NCBI GenBank assembly: GCA_023055355.1
Contig: JALJCS010000056.1
Coordinates: 434,001 to 498,000 of the forward strand
DNA: 64,000 nt
Direction: 5' to 3'
Source: Agelaius tricolor
Taxonomy: Eukaryota; Chordata; Aves; Passeriformes; Icteridae
The notes under the pieces: generated by a model
Database searches by the model: none
What the model was told of the DNA's origin: nothing
What the model saw: only the letters and a program-made list of their open reading frames with translations
Made by a program: the position numbers and the translations under genes
Part shown: in pieces, positions 11,109 to 22,000 of the stretch
Position numbering within the stretch: position 1 is the stretch's first letter
Layout of the letters: the number at the start of each line of letters is the position of its first letter

Positions 11109-11933
11109 CTAGTTTAAAGCCCTCTCAATCAGCCCTGCCAACTCACAGACTAGAATCCTTTTGCCTTTGCTAGACAGGTGAACTCCATCTGTTTCCAGCA
11201 GGCCTGGTGTTGTATAAACCACCTCTTGATCGAAAAAGACGAAATTCCACCAATGGCACTGATCTTTGAGACACATGTTGACCAGGTGGGTTCTCCTGTT
11301 CTTTTTGGCATTCTTCCCTGCTACTGAAGGAATTGAGGAAAACACCACCTGTGCTCCTGTCCCTTCAAGCAGTTGCCCCAATGCTTTGAAGTCCTTTTTG
11401 ATTGCCCTGGGACTTTTCTCAGCAACCTCATCGCTGCCAACCTGGGCAGCCAGCAGTGGGGAATAATCAGAGGGCTGAATCAGTCCAAGGAGTCTTCTGG
11501 TAATATCCTTTATCCAGGCCCCAGGGAGGCAGCAGACTTCCCTGTGGGATGGGTCCAGTTGGCATACCAGGTCCTCGGTTCCCTTCAGAAGGGAGTCACC
11601 TACTACAATTACCCTTCTTTCTTTCTTAACAGCCATAGTTGGGATCCGTCTGGTTGACTGGCTTGTTCTGGTCAGCCCCTTAGATAGATCTTCACTATCA
11701 TCTGCCTGATCCTCGAGTTCAAGAGCTTCATACCTATTCTGTAAGGGCACCTGGGAATGCGAGGGAGGCTGGAAGGGGATTCTTCCACCTCCTGAGCAGA
11801 GACCTGTTTCCATTCCCCTCCATTTTTTAGGTCTCCTTCTGCCTGATGGTGAGACGGTCAGGGCTTCTCCAACTCTTGCTGAGCTTCCATCCACTGCATT
11901 TTTTTCAGGGATGGAAGGGTGTGACTCCACCAA
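11109..11933 (-). CDS. CR1 ORF1 protein with SGNH/GDSL esterase-like domain
   Basis: An open frame of 274 codons. CR1 elements encode two proteins; ORF1 carries an RNA-binding/chaperone function and in some CR1 lineages an esterase-like domain. Here residues ~108-118 read VIVVGDSLLKG, the GDS nucleophile block of SGNH hydrolases, and near the C-terminus TDGVHLSSKGKR supplies the DxxH block. The N-terminal ~90 residues are low-complexity and polar. It is followed in CR1 order by a broken endonuclease at 10481-11108 and preceded by a short frame (11858-12124) that may be the frame-shifted N-terminus. The frame is open, but the element as a whole is dead, so I do not call it a host gene. Confidence 0.8.
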   Translation of the reverse strand: MVESHPSIPEKNAVDGSSARVGEALTVSPSGRRRPKKWRGMETGLCSGGGRIPFQPPSHSQVPLQNRYEALELEDQADDSEDLSKGLTRTSQSTRRIPTMAVKKERRVIVVGDSLLKGTEDLVCQLDPSHREVCCLPGAWIKDITRRLLGLIQPSDYSPLLAAQVGSDEVAEKSPRAIKKDFKALGQLLEGTGAQVVFSSIPSVAGKNAKKNRRTHLVNMCLKDQCHWWNFVFFDQEVVYTTPGLLETDGVHLSSKGKRILVCELAGLIERALN

Positions 11934-12124
11934 TCTATTTCTCTCTCACACTCCCTGATACTCTTCAGCCCCTCCACTTCCTCTTTAAGCTCTGCCACCA
12001 GGCAGAGCAGATCATCCACCTGGTCACACAGCACGTAGGTGTTGTCTCTGCTGTCATCCAATGTTACCAGGAGTACATGAGTATTACTTAAATGGTGCAT
12101 TGTTTCAAAGGAGAGCATATGCAC
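11934..12124 (-). mobile_element. CR1 ORF1 5' part, frame-shifted
   Basis: Minus strand 11858-12124 encodes DDLLCLVAELKEEVEGLKSI, a heptad-like coiled coil as expected at the N-terminus of CR1 ORF1. It overlaps the 274-codon esterase frame in another frame, so a frameshift separates the two near 11860-11930. Confidence 0.65.
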
Positions 12125-12294
12125 CTGGTGAAGCTTGAAGTAAAAAACAAAAATGTTGATTGGCAGTACATTACTGAGGTGTAACTATAATTTTATGTAG
12201 TGAGGCAAGATTTATGTGGGGTTTTTTCCCTTCTTGGTTGACCTAATTTTTATGAAGTTTCAATATTATTTTTCTTCTGGCATTATTCATATAG

Positions 12295-12414
12295 AAGTAG
12301 ATCTGGCAACAGATCACTCTCAAGACAAAAGGACAGACGAAGATCCAGAAGTCCCCTGAAAAAACGGTCTAGATCTAGGGAAAGGTGGGGATCAAGAAGT
12401 CGCTCTCATTCTCG
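12295..12414 (+). CDS. SREK1: SREK1 exon: RS domain, second part
   Basis: 120 nt between acceptor ATATAG and donor GTGAGT. It starts with one base completing the Arg codon of the previous exon and ends with two bases of the next. It encodes RQKDRRRSRSP and KKRSRSRER, typical RS repeats of SREK1. Odd point: the segment RSRERWGSRSRSH has Trp-Gly where the family has basic/serine residues. A C-to-T change of an Arg CGG codon to TGG would explain the Trp. The frame is open and splice sites are canonical. Confidence 0.92.
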
Positions 12415-12905
12415 GTGAGTTCCATTCCTCAGAAATTATACTGTTCATCTTAGCACATAGTACAAAGTTTTTGAAAAAAATCTAACAAACCTTTTAGGTG
12501 ATGGCAAAGGGAGGAATCTAAATGCTTTAGCCTGTCCCAAGGCTTTGTTTGTGGAACAAAAGAATAGAAAGTAAGGTTTTTTTGTGCTCAGTGTACAGGT
12601 TTTGTCTGTGATATAGTTAATTTTTTTCATAGTAGTTCATATGGTGCCTTCAGGGGTTAAACCACAACCCTGAGGTATCTAAACTTTGATACCAGTCTAG
12701 TCTGCATTTATACCAACATCAAGCTGATTGAAAGTAGGTAACTTAATTGTCAGACTTTAACCAATGAATTAGGTATGTTCTGTGTAGCCTGTGCTACAAA
12801 AATGGGGATGATGCTTCTTCAACCTTGTCAGCAGTTATACTTTGGATTCAAGCTGAACTTGATCCTGCATTCTGAGAACATGTATAAAGCTTTTGTGCAC
12901 AAGAT
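12415..12905 (+). other. SREK1: SREK1 intron, unique
   Basis: Intron following GTGAGT. No repeat or gene recognised until the LTR at about 12906. Confidence 0.4.
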
Positions 12906-13380
12906 TGTCATGCCGGCACGTGTGACCCCGGGACCAGGTCAGCCGGGAGTGTGGTAATAAATAAAAGGATGAGTGCAATGGATTTGCCTGGAAAATAAGA
13001 ACCTTTAATAATGCACGTAAATAACAAATGTGGAGAAGCCGTGCACAGTACAAGGGGCAAGATCCAAAGACCTAACAATGGGGCAAACAGAACTTTAACT
13101 GAGGGGCAGGGCTGAGGGGACAGGATCTAACCAGGGTAGAGAACAAAACTTGACTAAATAAGGAAACTGTAGCAAACCAATCAGAGGGTAGGGTTCAGGA
13201 CATGGCCTTATATGGAATGGCTTACTTTGCATAAGTATTCCCATCATTCCATGCTCAGTCCATGCTGCTCGCCCTAACTTAACAAGATGTTTCCCCATGG
13301 CCTAAGGTTAATGCTTTCTGAGTAAGCCGGTGGGGCCATTCTGCTGTCCATCCCAACCAGACCCACTCCAACGTGAGATT
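12906..13380 (-). repeat. LTR-like repeat (minus orientation)
   Basis: Starts TGTCATGCCGGCACGTGTGACC, is more GC-rich than the flanking intron, and has an (A)ATAAATAAA stretch at 12955-12964 plus a TTTAATAATG stretch near 13005. The layout suggests a minus-orientation LTR. Boundaries, especially the upper one near 13370-13380, are approximate. Confidence 0.45.
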
Positions 13381-14254
13381 ATTTTTTTTGCCTTTGGCTA
13401 TTTCATATTGGCCATACACTACTGTAAGCATAAATGTATATGTCTATTATGTAACATATTTACATTTCAGCATCCAATACACCTGTATTTTGCCTAGCCC
13501 ATTAATTTTTAAGTCTGATTATCTAATTATTGAACTGTGAAAATCCAACAAAATAATTCCTTTATCTCCTTGGATGATAATGTAACGTTCTGAAGGGTAA
13601 AATAGTGAATATTCACAAAACAAAAGTGACTGTAAAAGTAGCTTAATGAATAGAAGCCTTGGTACTTTTCTTTCTGTTTCATCTCTTTAATTCCTCTGAC
13701 TCATTTAAAGGGAGCTTCATACTTAAATTGTCCAATTGTTTTCTGAGGAGAAAAGTTTTGTGGGAAATAAAACTGCAGACCTGTGGACCTCAGTGGGAAC
13801 AGTTAGGAGGTAGGCTACATAGCTGGGCTTCATTGATGGATCCTTTTGACTCTGTTGCGGTTTGGAGCTTCTTGAGATATCTGCTCACTGAAAGGGCCTA
13901 ATCCAATGAAATCTCTGTGATAAATTACTAGAAGGTGCTTCTTGGGTCATTGTGAAACCCTTTGCTATTGCTGGGACTGTGTGCTGTTTCATCTTAATGA
14001 TCTTACATTTCGTATGTGAGACATCCAAAGAGGTATTTGCCAAAACCTAATGGGAACCAAAGTCTTCAGGTCACAGACCATGAAACAAACCTACTATTTC
14101 TTAGTAGGCAAACACTTGTTCCAATGAAAAAAGGTGGGGGCTGTGCGTATAAATATCCTAGAGGCAGGTCTAGGAGTCATGTGTCTCCTTTGATAGAAAG
14201 ATGGTTTGGGGTCTCGTGCTTCCAAATAATCCTTTACCAAAATGTAGTCTTTCA
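13381..14254 (+). other. SREK1: SREK1 intron, unique
   Basis: AT-rich intronic sequence with no recognised gene or mobile element. Confidence 0.4.
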
Positions 14255-15345
14255 GTGTCTTGGTTTGAAAGACAGGTGTCTGCCAAGGAAGGTGGGAACC
14301 TTCCATGAAATGGAAAAGTTGACCCCCTTCCCTCCAAATTATTGTAACTTTGAAATTAAGGGGCTTTCAGGCAAAGATATGGGAAAAGGAATAACAGCTC
14401 TTTACTAGTATTAATATGTATAACAAGGCAAACGAACAACAATAACTATGGCAGCAACAACAAACAAAACCAGAAACCCAGTAACAGCCTTCTCTCAGCT
14501 GTCAAGCACTTTCCCCTTTAGTGTAGTTATGGTCACAGCCAGCAGGGATGCTGCTGGCTCCCAGATGGGCAGGGCAGGTGTGAGGATTCCCTCGCAGCTG
14601 CAGGGGGCGCTGTGGCACAAGTTCAGACGCATCTCTCATGTGGTGATGGCAGGCATGCAGATGGTGAAATGGACTGTAGCAGGAACCTTGGAGCAGTGGC
14701 TGGGATGGCAGGGCCTGCCTCACTTGGGGGTAGCAAGCAAAATGTAGCAGAGACTCCAGGGCTGTGCCCAAAACTGTGGGGTGTTCAGGTGTCAGGTTAC
14801 AGTGTAGCAAGAAGTCCTGAAGCAGTGGCAGAGAGCAGCAGTGCTGGGCAGGGGATCACTCCCCATCATAGCTCACTGGCCATGGCTGGTCCCTGGGTCC
14901 CCTGGTTCAGGCTGTGCAGGGGGGGGGGGGGGGGGGGCAGCCCCCGGAGGGGAACAGGGTGGTCCTGGGTCCCAGTGTGGCACACACTGGCTCTGGGGTC
15001 CCAAACAGCAAAGAAGCAGAGAAGCAAGCCAGTAAGCTCAAGTCACAGTGCCAAAGGGGAAAAAAAAAAAAACGGGCAAAAGCCAAACAGCAACTGTATC
15101 TCTCAGAGAGATCCCACCACGTGGCAGTGGAGACCAAATCGCCCCACCAGAAGAGGAAGCAACCACCCCTCACCCCCCAACTTTCACAGGAAATCCTGGG
15201 CTGGCTCTCACCCATCTCGATACTCCCAGAGCTGGGGGGGGGGGGGGGGGGGGGCAGCAGTGACCACCCCGGCATGCAAAACAAAAAACAAAACCAAAAG
15301 AACCATCCCCGAGACATCCAGCCAAAGCTGTGATCTAACTGTGTG
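14255..15345 (-). repeat. LTR region (minus orientation) with two G-runs
   Basis: Begins TGTCTTGGTTTGAAAGACAGG. The first ~110 bases are the reverse complement of the end of the LTR at 265-945, so this is a minus-orientation member of that family or a close relative. At ~1.09 kb it is longer than the 680-bp copy. It contains G homopolymers at about 14919-14937 and 15235-15254 and an A run at 15061-15072. The right end is approximate; part may be ERV internal sequence. Confidence 0.55.
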
Positions 15346-15369
15346 CACTTTTGGGCTCCATAATGTAAA

Positions 15370-15846
15370 AAAGATATAAACCTATTGGAGAACATCCAAA
15401 GGAGGGCTATGAAGATGATGAAGGGTCTAGAGGGGAAGCCATACAAGGAGCAGCTGAGGTCACTTGGCTTGTTTAGCCGAGAGAAGAGGAGACTGAGGGA
15501 AGACTTCATCATGATCTACAGTTTGATCACAAAGCGGAGGGGCAGGCACTGATCTTTTTTCTCTGGTGGCCAGTGACAGGACCCAAGGGAACATCATGAA
15601 GCTGTCAGGGGAGGTTTAGGTTAGATATTAGGAAAAGGTTCTTCACCCAGAGGGTGGTTGGGCACTGGAACAGTCCCCAGGGAAGTGGTCACAGCACTAA
15701 GCCTGTCAGAGTTAGAGAAGCATTTGGACAATGCTCTCAAGCACATGGTTTGGTTCTTGGGGATGGTTCTGTGCAGGGCCAGGAGCTGGATTTTGATAAT
15801 CCTTGAGGATCTCTTCCAACTCAGCATAATCTATAATTTTATGATT
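15370..15846 (+). mobile_element. CR1 LINE 3' end (plus strand)
   Basis: Reads in CR1 sense from the end of ORF2 (GAGAACATCCAAAGGAGGGC; GAGAAGAGGAGACTGAGGG) through the 3' UTR to 'CCAACTCAGCATAATCTATA' and a degenerate terminal motif at 15835-15846. It is 5'-truncated to about 480 bp. Confidence 0.88.
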
Positions 15847-16636
15847 AATTAATTTTTATTTGGCTTGTGTACTAGAACATCCAGTGGATTTTTTTCTCAC
15901 TGTTTTTATGAACATGTGTCATTCTCCTTATCACAAAGAAGCTGACTTGTTCTGTTACCTTGCTTCTGTTTTTATGGTCTTACTGATTTTTCAATAATTT
16001 TCTAATTCATAATGGCATTACAGATAGTTGAATCGTCTTGGTTGAGTTTTTACCTTACATTTACCTTTTGAGGGAATGTGGTGAAATTTTATCACAGTTT
16101 TTTGTTTCTGTGTATTGACTGATGTTGGATTTCCAAGCAGTTAAAAGATATTTATGTGAGAGAACACCGTAGAATAAAGACTTCAGTCCAGTCAGTTGTC
16201 ATTATTCACATGGGTGTGGTTAATCTGCAGTCCATTTTACATGTACACCTATTTAGTAAAGAATGGGTTTACAATTTGTAGACTTTGTCTCACTCCTGAT
16301 AAAATGTAGAAAATTTATGTATGTATGGTAACATAGCTGTGAGGTGAGAAGACATTCTTTCAAAGTGTGATAATGTTGTGATAATGTCACTTTGACGATC
16401 ACAGTTTGATTTGATTTTTGCCCCCTCTTCCCCAATTTGGTTTCCAAATTTTTCCTATCTATATAGCCTCTCCCACATGGTGAACAGGGATGACAAATGA
16501 AAATTTTGAATAGTTACTATTTTTTAACAGAAACATATATTTTGTCTTGAACAATTAAGGTATGCTAAAGAGTTAGTTGTAATTTTATTGGAAAGTTCAA
16601 ATATTAATTAATGGATTTGTGTTTGGCTTTTCACAG
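15847..16636 (+). other. SREK1: SREK1 intron, unique
   Basis: AT-rich intron ending in the acceptor TTTTCACAG at 16628-16636. No repeat or gene recognised. Confidence 0.45.
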
Positions 16637-17155
16637 GGACAAAAAAAGAGACAAAGAAAAGGTCAAGGAAAAAGAAAAGGCCAAAGAAAAGGAGAGAGAC
16701 CAAGACAAAGAGAAGGAGAGAAACTGGGACAAAGAAAAGGAAAGAGAGCGAGATAAAGAGAGACACAGGGATAAGGACAAGGAGAAGGACCAGGAGAAAG
16801 AACGGCATAAAGATCGAGAGAGAGTTAGAGACAAGGATAGGGATAGAGACAGGGACAAGGACAGGGAAAAGAACAAGGAGAAGGAGAAGGAAAAAGACAG
16901 AGAAGAGGTAGACCAGAACAAGGAAAAATATGCTGTTATGAAAGAGGGGGAAAAGGATAGAGAGAAGATTAAGGACAAGGAGGGCGAGAAGGACAGAAGG
17001 GAAAAAGGGGACAAAGAAAAGGAGAAAGATGAGAAGAAAGAGAAGAAGGAGCAAGAAAGAGAAAAAGAGAGAGATGATAAACAAAAGAAAGAGAAGAGAT
17101 CCAGAACACCCCTAAGAAGCTATAGCTCTTCAAGAAGATCTCGTAGCTCCAGCAG
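16637..17155 (+). CDS. SREK1: SREK1 exon: Glu/Lys-rich (EK) domain and return to RS
   Basis: 519 nt between TTCACAG and donor GTTTGT, entering with one base and leaving with two. About 150 of 173 codons encode K/E/R/D-rich repeats (for example KEKEKAKEKERDQDKEKER), the charged EK domain that gives the gene its name and separates the two RS regions. The exon ends in KRSRTPLRSYSSSRRSRSSSR-like RS sequence, a conserved SREK1 junction. The coding strand is almost purely purine. The EK segment appears longer than I remember for human SREK1 (~120 residues for the equivalent exon), and includes atypical residues (NKEKYAVMKEGEKD). No stop or frameshift is seen. Confidence 0.93.
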
Positions 17156-18558
17156 GTTTGTTTAGAATTTTTTAATGCTTTTTTGGACTTGTCAGTATAG
17201 TGATGCACGATGTAAAATGCACATCCTAATTTTTATTTATCAGTATCACCATGCCACTTACCAATTCAATTTGTATTCTTTCTGTTTCTTAGATTTCCCT
17301 ATAAAATAAAATCCATTCCAAAGAGCTCTATATGATGCTTGTTGGAAAATAGTTTATTTTTGGGCAACTGATACTTGCCTTTCACATTACTGTATAGTAT
17401 AGTCCTTGAGGACAGTAAGTAGATGGTTCTTATGCCATTTCACTGTGCTGGAGCCATCCAAAACTTATGATAGAGGGACATGAAACACCATCTTTGTCCT
17501 AATGAAAGTTTTAGTCACTGGTACATAGTTTCTTAATTACTTACATACTGTACAGTGTTGGTCTGTAACGGAATTTGTTGGGCTTATGAACAGTTGGATG
17601 GTAGTATTTGCCACTTGGCCACCTAAAGGATGGCATGCAATGAATTCTCTTGGCTGGATGGCTGAAGAGCAGGAAGCAAGCATGTTATTTGGCTGACTAA
17701 CCATTCAGAAAGTGAATGTATGTATCTCAGTTGAAAAATAAGGAAACCTTGTTTAGTTGATTAAATGTCCAGATACAAGTACAAATTAACACTTCTTAAC
17801 CATGCTGATAGTAAACAGGAAAGCAGTCAAGGTTAATCTACCTGTTGTTTTTGCCTGTGAGGGAGGGTAAACTGGGTGGAAGTCTGGGTAAATTCAATCT
17901 AGCAAAAGGAGACTGTGAGATTGATTTTAAGCTCTGTAACTGGACTAACTCAAGCATATTCAAAAGCATAGCAGCTAGCTTAAGTTCAGAAGCTTTCCAA
18001 ATACTTCAGCAATTATGGAGTTCAATAACATCATGTGACAAACTTAGAAAATTTTATGTTACCTTGAGAGAATGAAATGCTGGATGAATTGGGAAAAGTT
18101 CTACATATAATAATCACTTCCCTGGACAAAAGCAAAATTTTCATAGCCCTCAAAATTCAGGAGTTTATGGTTCATATAATGCAGAAAAAGCTGTAATGGT
18201 TTCTGAACATTCTGTTTGGGTTATATGAAATGTCCATGCTGTTCTGGAGGTTTATGGGCAAAATATTGTGGCTTCTTTAAACATATACAGCTTCCTATTT
18301 TAATGCATTAACATTATTTCATGGGTTGACTACTTGCACAGAGTAGAGGTAGTGCTGTTAGTTTTGAAAACGATTTCTGCATGTATGTATCAGGAGTCTT
18401 GAATTAGATAATTAATTGTGCTGGACTGACCTAGGTTGAATGCCAGGTGCTCACTAAGCAACTCTATTGCTCCTTCTCCTCAACTGGATGGGGGAGAAAA
18501 ATACCATGAGTTGATATAAGAAAGGGGAGAGATCACTCACCGATTACCATTATGGGTG
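17156..18558 (+). other. SREK1: SREK1 intron, unique
   Basis: First part of a ~15.5-kb intron. AT-rich with no recognised gene. The end (18430-18558) may already be degraded LTR sequence, since 'GACCTAGGTTGAATGCCAGGTGCTCA' resembles the LTR start at 18559. Confidence 0.4.
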
Positions 18559-20069
18559 TGGTAGGTTGACCTTGGCTGGATGCCATGTGCCCACCAAGGT
18601 GCTGTCACTCCTCTTTCTCAGCTGGACAGGGAGAGAGAATAAGATGGAGAACAACTGATAGGTTGAGACAAGGCAGTTTACTAAAGCAAAAGTGAAAGTT
18701 GGTGTGTGCACAAGCAAAGAGAAAAAAAAAATTAATTCTCTACTTCCCATTCAGCCACTTCCTGGGAAGCAAGGCATGTGCAGCAGTTGCTCTGGAAGGC
18801 TGTCACGGTAAAAAGGGAGATTTCCTCAACCCTTGGTGTGGGGATGCTTAGTATTTAATTTGTCTGTAAGCGCCCCAGGAAAGCTGAGACCCCAGTGCCC
18901 AACCAGTCTGTCAGCATCCTGTTAGTTGGACCCTTCACTGAACAGTCCAACTGGATTGAAGGGTGACTCAACTGACTTAGGAAAATACACCAACAGCATA
19001 AGGGAGACCCCTCAGCAAGTCTTCCCCTTTATTTATGTTACCCACTGTCAGTGCCTGTGAAGGACTAACACTAACAGTTTATGGAATAACACTATTAATA
19101 TAAAATTGTGACAGGTTAAGGTTCAAGGATTGTCAGTGATGGTATCTGACTGCAAAAATGTATTCAAAGCAATACACAGACAAGCTCTCATCCCCATTAA
19201 AAGTATTCAGCATGCAGAGTATGGTTCTTACCCAATAGGCATCCCTATCTGGAAAAAGACAGGTTCAACCTGTTGACTGATCCCAACAGTTACAATGGAG
19301 TCTTCCCTAACTTTTCTCCCATTCTCCACTTACTTTTATATTATTTCTTTATGTTTAGGTGGAGCTTGAGTGACTCTAGTCATACATACATTGTTACTGC
19401 TTGGTATAAAATTCTGTTGGTTTGCTTTTAAAGATACAGTAAAAAAAATATAGAGCACATGCCCAGTGAGGTGTGGTGGCACCTTGGAGGTGGGTAACTG
19501 TGGGATGGTGGTATGCATTAATATTACAATTAGGCTATAATGAAGCAAGTTCATCTGAGGAGAGCAATTTCAACACAGTTGATGGCTCAGCAGCAGGACA
19601 TCTTTTCCTATCTCCCCTGGTTGACAGGTGCTACTTGGTTTATCAGCTGCAAAGTACCATTGAGTTCCCCTCCCTTTAAGGATTTCAACAGAGCCTGGCT
19701 GCAGTGTGTCCACTCGGTTCCACGTTCCATTCCATCCCCTTTAGCAGGTGCTATGGTTGCGGATTGTGGGTGTGGGGAATTATCATAGAATAGGTCTTGA
19801 GCATGCCAACCGCATTCCATCCAGGGAGTGGCAACTGTATTTTAGCCTATAATTTCCATACTGTTTATAACTTCTTTCAGGATGTGAATATAACTTCTCA
19901 GTTTCCTCTAATTTTATCCCCAGCCATCTTTCCACAAAGGCAAACATTGTAAATAAGGAATGTTCCCCCTTCTTCCCCATTTTCTTAGCTTTTATATCTG
20001 AGCTGATATCATATGATATGGAATATCCCTTTGGTCAATTCAGGTCAGCTGTCCTAGTTGTGTCCCCTC
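18559..20069 (-). repeat. Nested, degraded LTR sequences (minus orientation)
   Basis: 18559-18800 is the reverse complement of the U5/R side of the LTR at 24964-25533 (shared 'GGCAGTTTACTAAAGCAAA', 'TTCCTGGGAAGCA'). The matching promoter side appears at 19985-20069 (CTTTTATATCTGAGCTGATA, a minus-strand TATA region). About 1.2 kb of other sequence (18801-19984) lies between, starting TGTCACGGTAAAAAGGG, so a second element probably inserted into this LTR. I cannot assign the inserted block. Confidence 0.5.
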
Positions 20070-20590
20070 TGTCATGGTTTAGGAATGGTATTTCCCAATT
20101 TAGTGTTTCCACTGAAACACTCCAAACCACATGCCACTTCCTCACTCCCCCCTCCCTCCTGCAGCAAGCTGAGAGAAGAACTGAAGGCACAAAAGGCAAA
20201 GATCATGTGTCGCAGACATCTTTCATGAAAAATCCTTTCTTAGGATTTTTCCTTGTGAGAAGCTGCGGTTTCAGTAACCAAAGTAAACACTGGTTATCTG
20301 CTGCTGTGGAATGCAACAGGTAGACCCATGATTGGTCTCCTGTGGGTGTTTGGATTTCTTGACCACTCATGGCAGAGCTGGCTCTTGCTCTGTCTGAGAC
20401 ACAGATCTTTGTTATTCATTCTTTTCTATTCTTAGCTTAGCTAGCTTCTGAAGAAACCTTTTCCTTTCTATTGCTTTTTAGTATAGTCTAATGTAACATA
20501 TATCATAAAATAATAAATCAAGCCTTCTGATCATGGAGTCAACATTCTCATCTCTTCTTCATCCTGAAAACCCTTGTGACCACAGTCACA
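20070..20590 (+). repeat. Solo LTR (plus orientation), 521 bp
   Basis: Starts TGTCATGGTTTAGG and ends ...GACCACAGTCACA. It contains AATAAA at about 20511-20516. A clearly homologous copy in the opposite orientation begins at 63726 and runs off the window end, which fixes the boundary at 20590. It sits inside older minus-strand LTR sequence. No convincing target-site duplication is visible. Confidence 0.8.
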
Positions 20591-20880
20591 ATCATGCATC
20601 AAGATAAGAGCAGTTTACTGTAAAGATCAGTGAGATAAGAAAACTAACAGTAGCAGCAACATTAGTAATAGCAATGTACAAGGAGAACACGATTCACTGA
20701 ATCACTCCCATTACTCACCATGGAACCCAGTAATAGGGGAACCTCCACCCCCAAAAGAGACCTCCTTCCCCCACCCCTGGCAATAAGGTGGTATAAACTA
20801 ACCGGCCCTCCTGACTACTGCAGAATTTAACCCTATCCTGGCTGGAATCAGGATATTATCCACCCCTTAATCTATACCAT
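20591..20880 (-). repeat. 3' LTR portion of minus-strand ERVL-like provirus
   Basis: Continues LTR-like sequence (AGCAGTTTACTGTAAAG near 20610) up to 'TTATCCACCCCTTAATC' near 20857-20873, whose reverse complement is a polypurine tract as expected just upstream of a 3' LTR. Internal pol sequence begins above this. Copy boundaries are blurred by the plus-strand LTR inserted at 20070-20590. Confidence 0.5.
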
Positions 20881-20904
20881 ATACTCATGCCCAAATCCTA
20901 CACC

Positions 20905-20966
20905 TTCTAACTATATACATACATATATATAAAATATATATTATATATATATATATATAATATACA
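20905..20966. repeat. AT-rich dinucleotide repeat
   Basis: Imperfect (TA)n/(AT)n tract, 'ACATATATATAAAATATATA' followed by more TATATA units, at the 3' end of the minus-strand ERV. Confidence 0.85.
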
Positions 20967-22000
20967 CAAGCACAAATATAATTTCCATAGTCAATGGCCG
21001 TCCCTCCAAGATGTCTGTTAAGTTAATTTAGTCCATGACTGTGGGTTCTGTCCATCCTAGATGTCTTCTAGGGCAGGAGGGCTGGTGTGCTGTTGGCTGA
21101 TTGCAGGTTGTATCAGGAACTCACGACTGGTGTATCTGGAGCAGTCCATCCTCATTGTCCATGGTAGTTATAGCATACAGTAGAAGTGTCATTCAGCAAC
21201 CAGTATTATACAATTCAATATTACCGACTGTTCTCATCCAAAAATCGAATCCCCTTGAGGTACACATCGTGTTTCTCCATCCATCTGCATTACCCACAAG
21301 GTACACCCAGATCCTTGAGCAAAAACAATCCCATGGATAGGTTTGTCTTTGCTTGAGGCAAGACTAATCCAAACTGTCTTCTCTAACACATTCCTCATAT
21401 GCACCACAGGAACTTTAACCCCTTCTACAGTATGTGGAGGTTTTGATTGGGCAGGGCCAGCTTGATTGGTAGAGCCTTGGGTGTTAACTAACCCGGTGGC
21501 CTTCACTAGATGTAGATCCCAATGTTTGAAGGTCCCACCACCCATTGCTTTCAATGTGGTTTTTAACAGTCCATTGTACCATTCAATTTTCCCAGGAGTT
21601 GGTGCACCATAGGGAATATGATACACCCACTCAATACCATACTCTCTGGCCAAGGTGTCTATGAGGCTATTTTTCAAATGAGTCCCATCATCTGAGTCAA
21701 TTCTATCTGAGGTGCTATGTCACCACAGGACTTGCTTGTCAAGGTCCAAGATAGTGTTCCGGGCAGTGGCATAAGGCACAGAGTACATCTCCAGCCATCC
21801 AATGGCTGTTTCCACCATAGTAAGCACGTAGTGCTTGCCATGATGGGTCTGTGGGAGTGTGATGTAATCAATCTGCCAGGCCTCCCCATATTTATATTTT
21901 GACCATTGTCCACCAGGGGCTTTACCTGCTTGGCCTGCTTGATCATAGCTCATGTTTCACAGTTATGGATAACCTGGGAGATAGTGTCCATGGTTAAGTC
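20967..22000 (-). pseudogene. ERVL-like integrase (minus strand)
   Basis: Two overlapping minus-strand frames. 21720-21953 has the start of the integrase core (EAWQIDYITLPQTHHGKHYV), with the first catalytic Asp in QIDYI. 21234-21677 continues with REYGIEWVYHIPYGAPTPGK, LLKTTLKAMGGGTFKHWD and the C-terminal VPVVHMRN block. In the expected position of the catalytic Glu (GK.ER in relatives) it reads GKIEWYNG. The frame break near 21675-21720 makes it a pseudogene. Integrases catalyse 3' processing and strand transfer of retroviral DNA. Confidence 0.82.

Noticed and set aside
14612..15512. Overlapping long frames around the G-runs (both strands)
   Set aside because: Within an LTR; composed of poly-Gly/Pro reading of homopolymers, no domain.
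16608..17084. Antisense open frame rich in Leu/Phe/Val over the SREK1 EK exon (looks like a membrane protein)
   Set aside because: It is the complement of a purine-rich Lys/Glu exon; such codons always read as Leu/Phe/Ser on the other strand.
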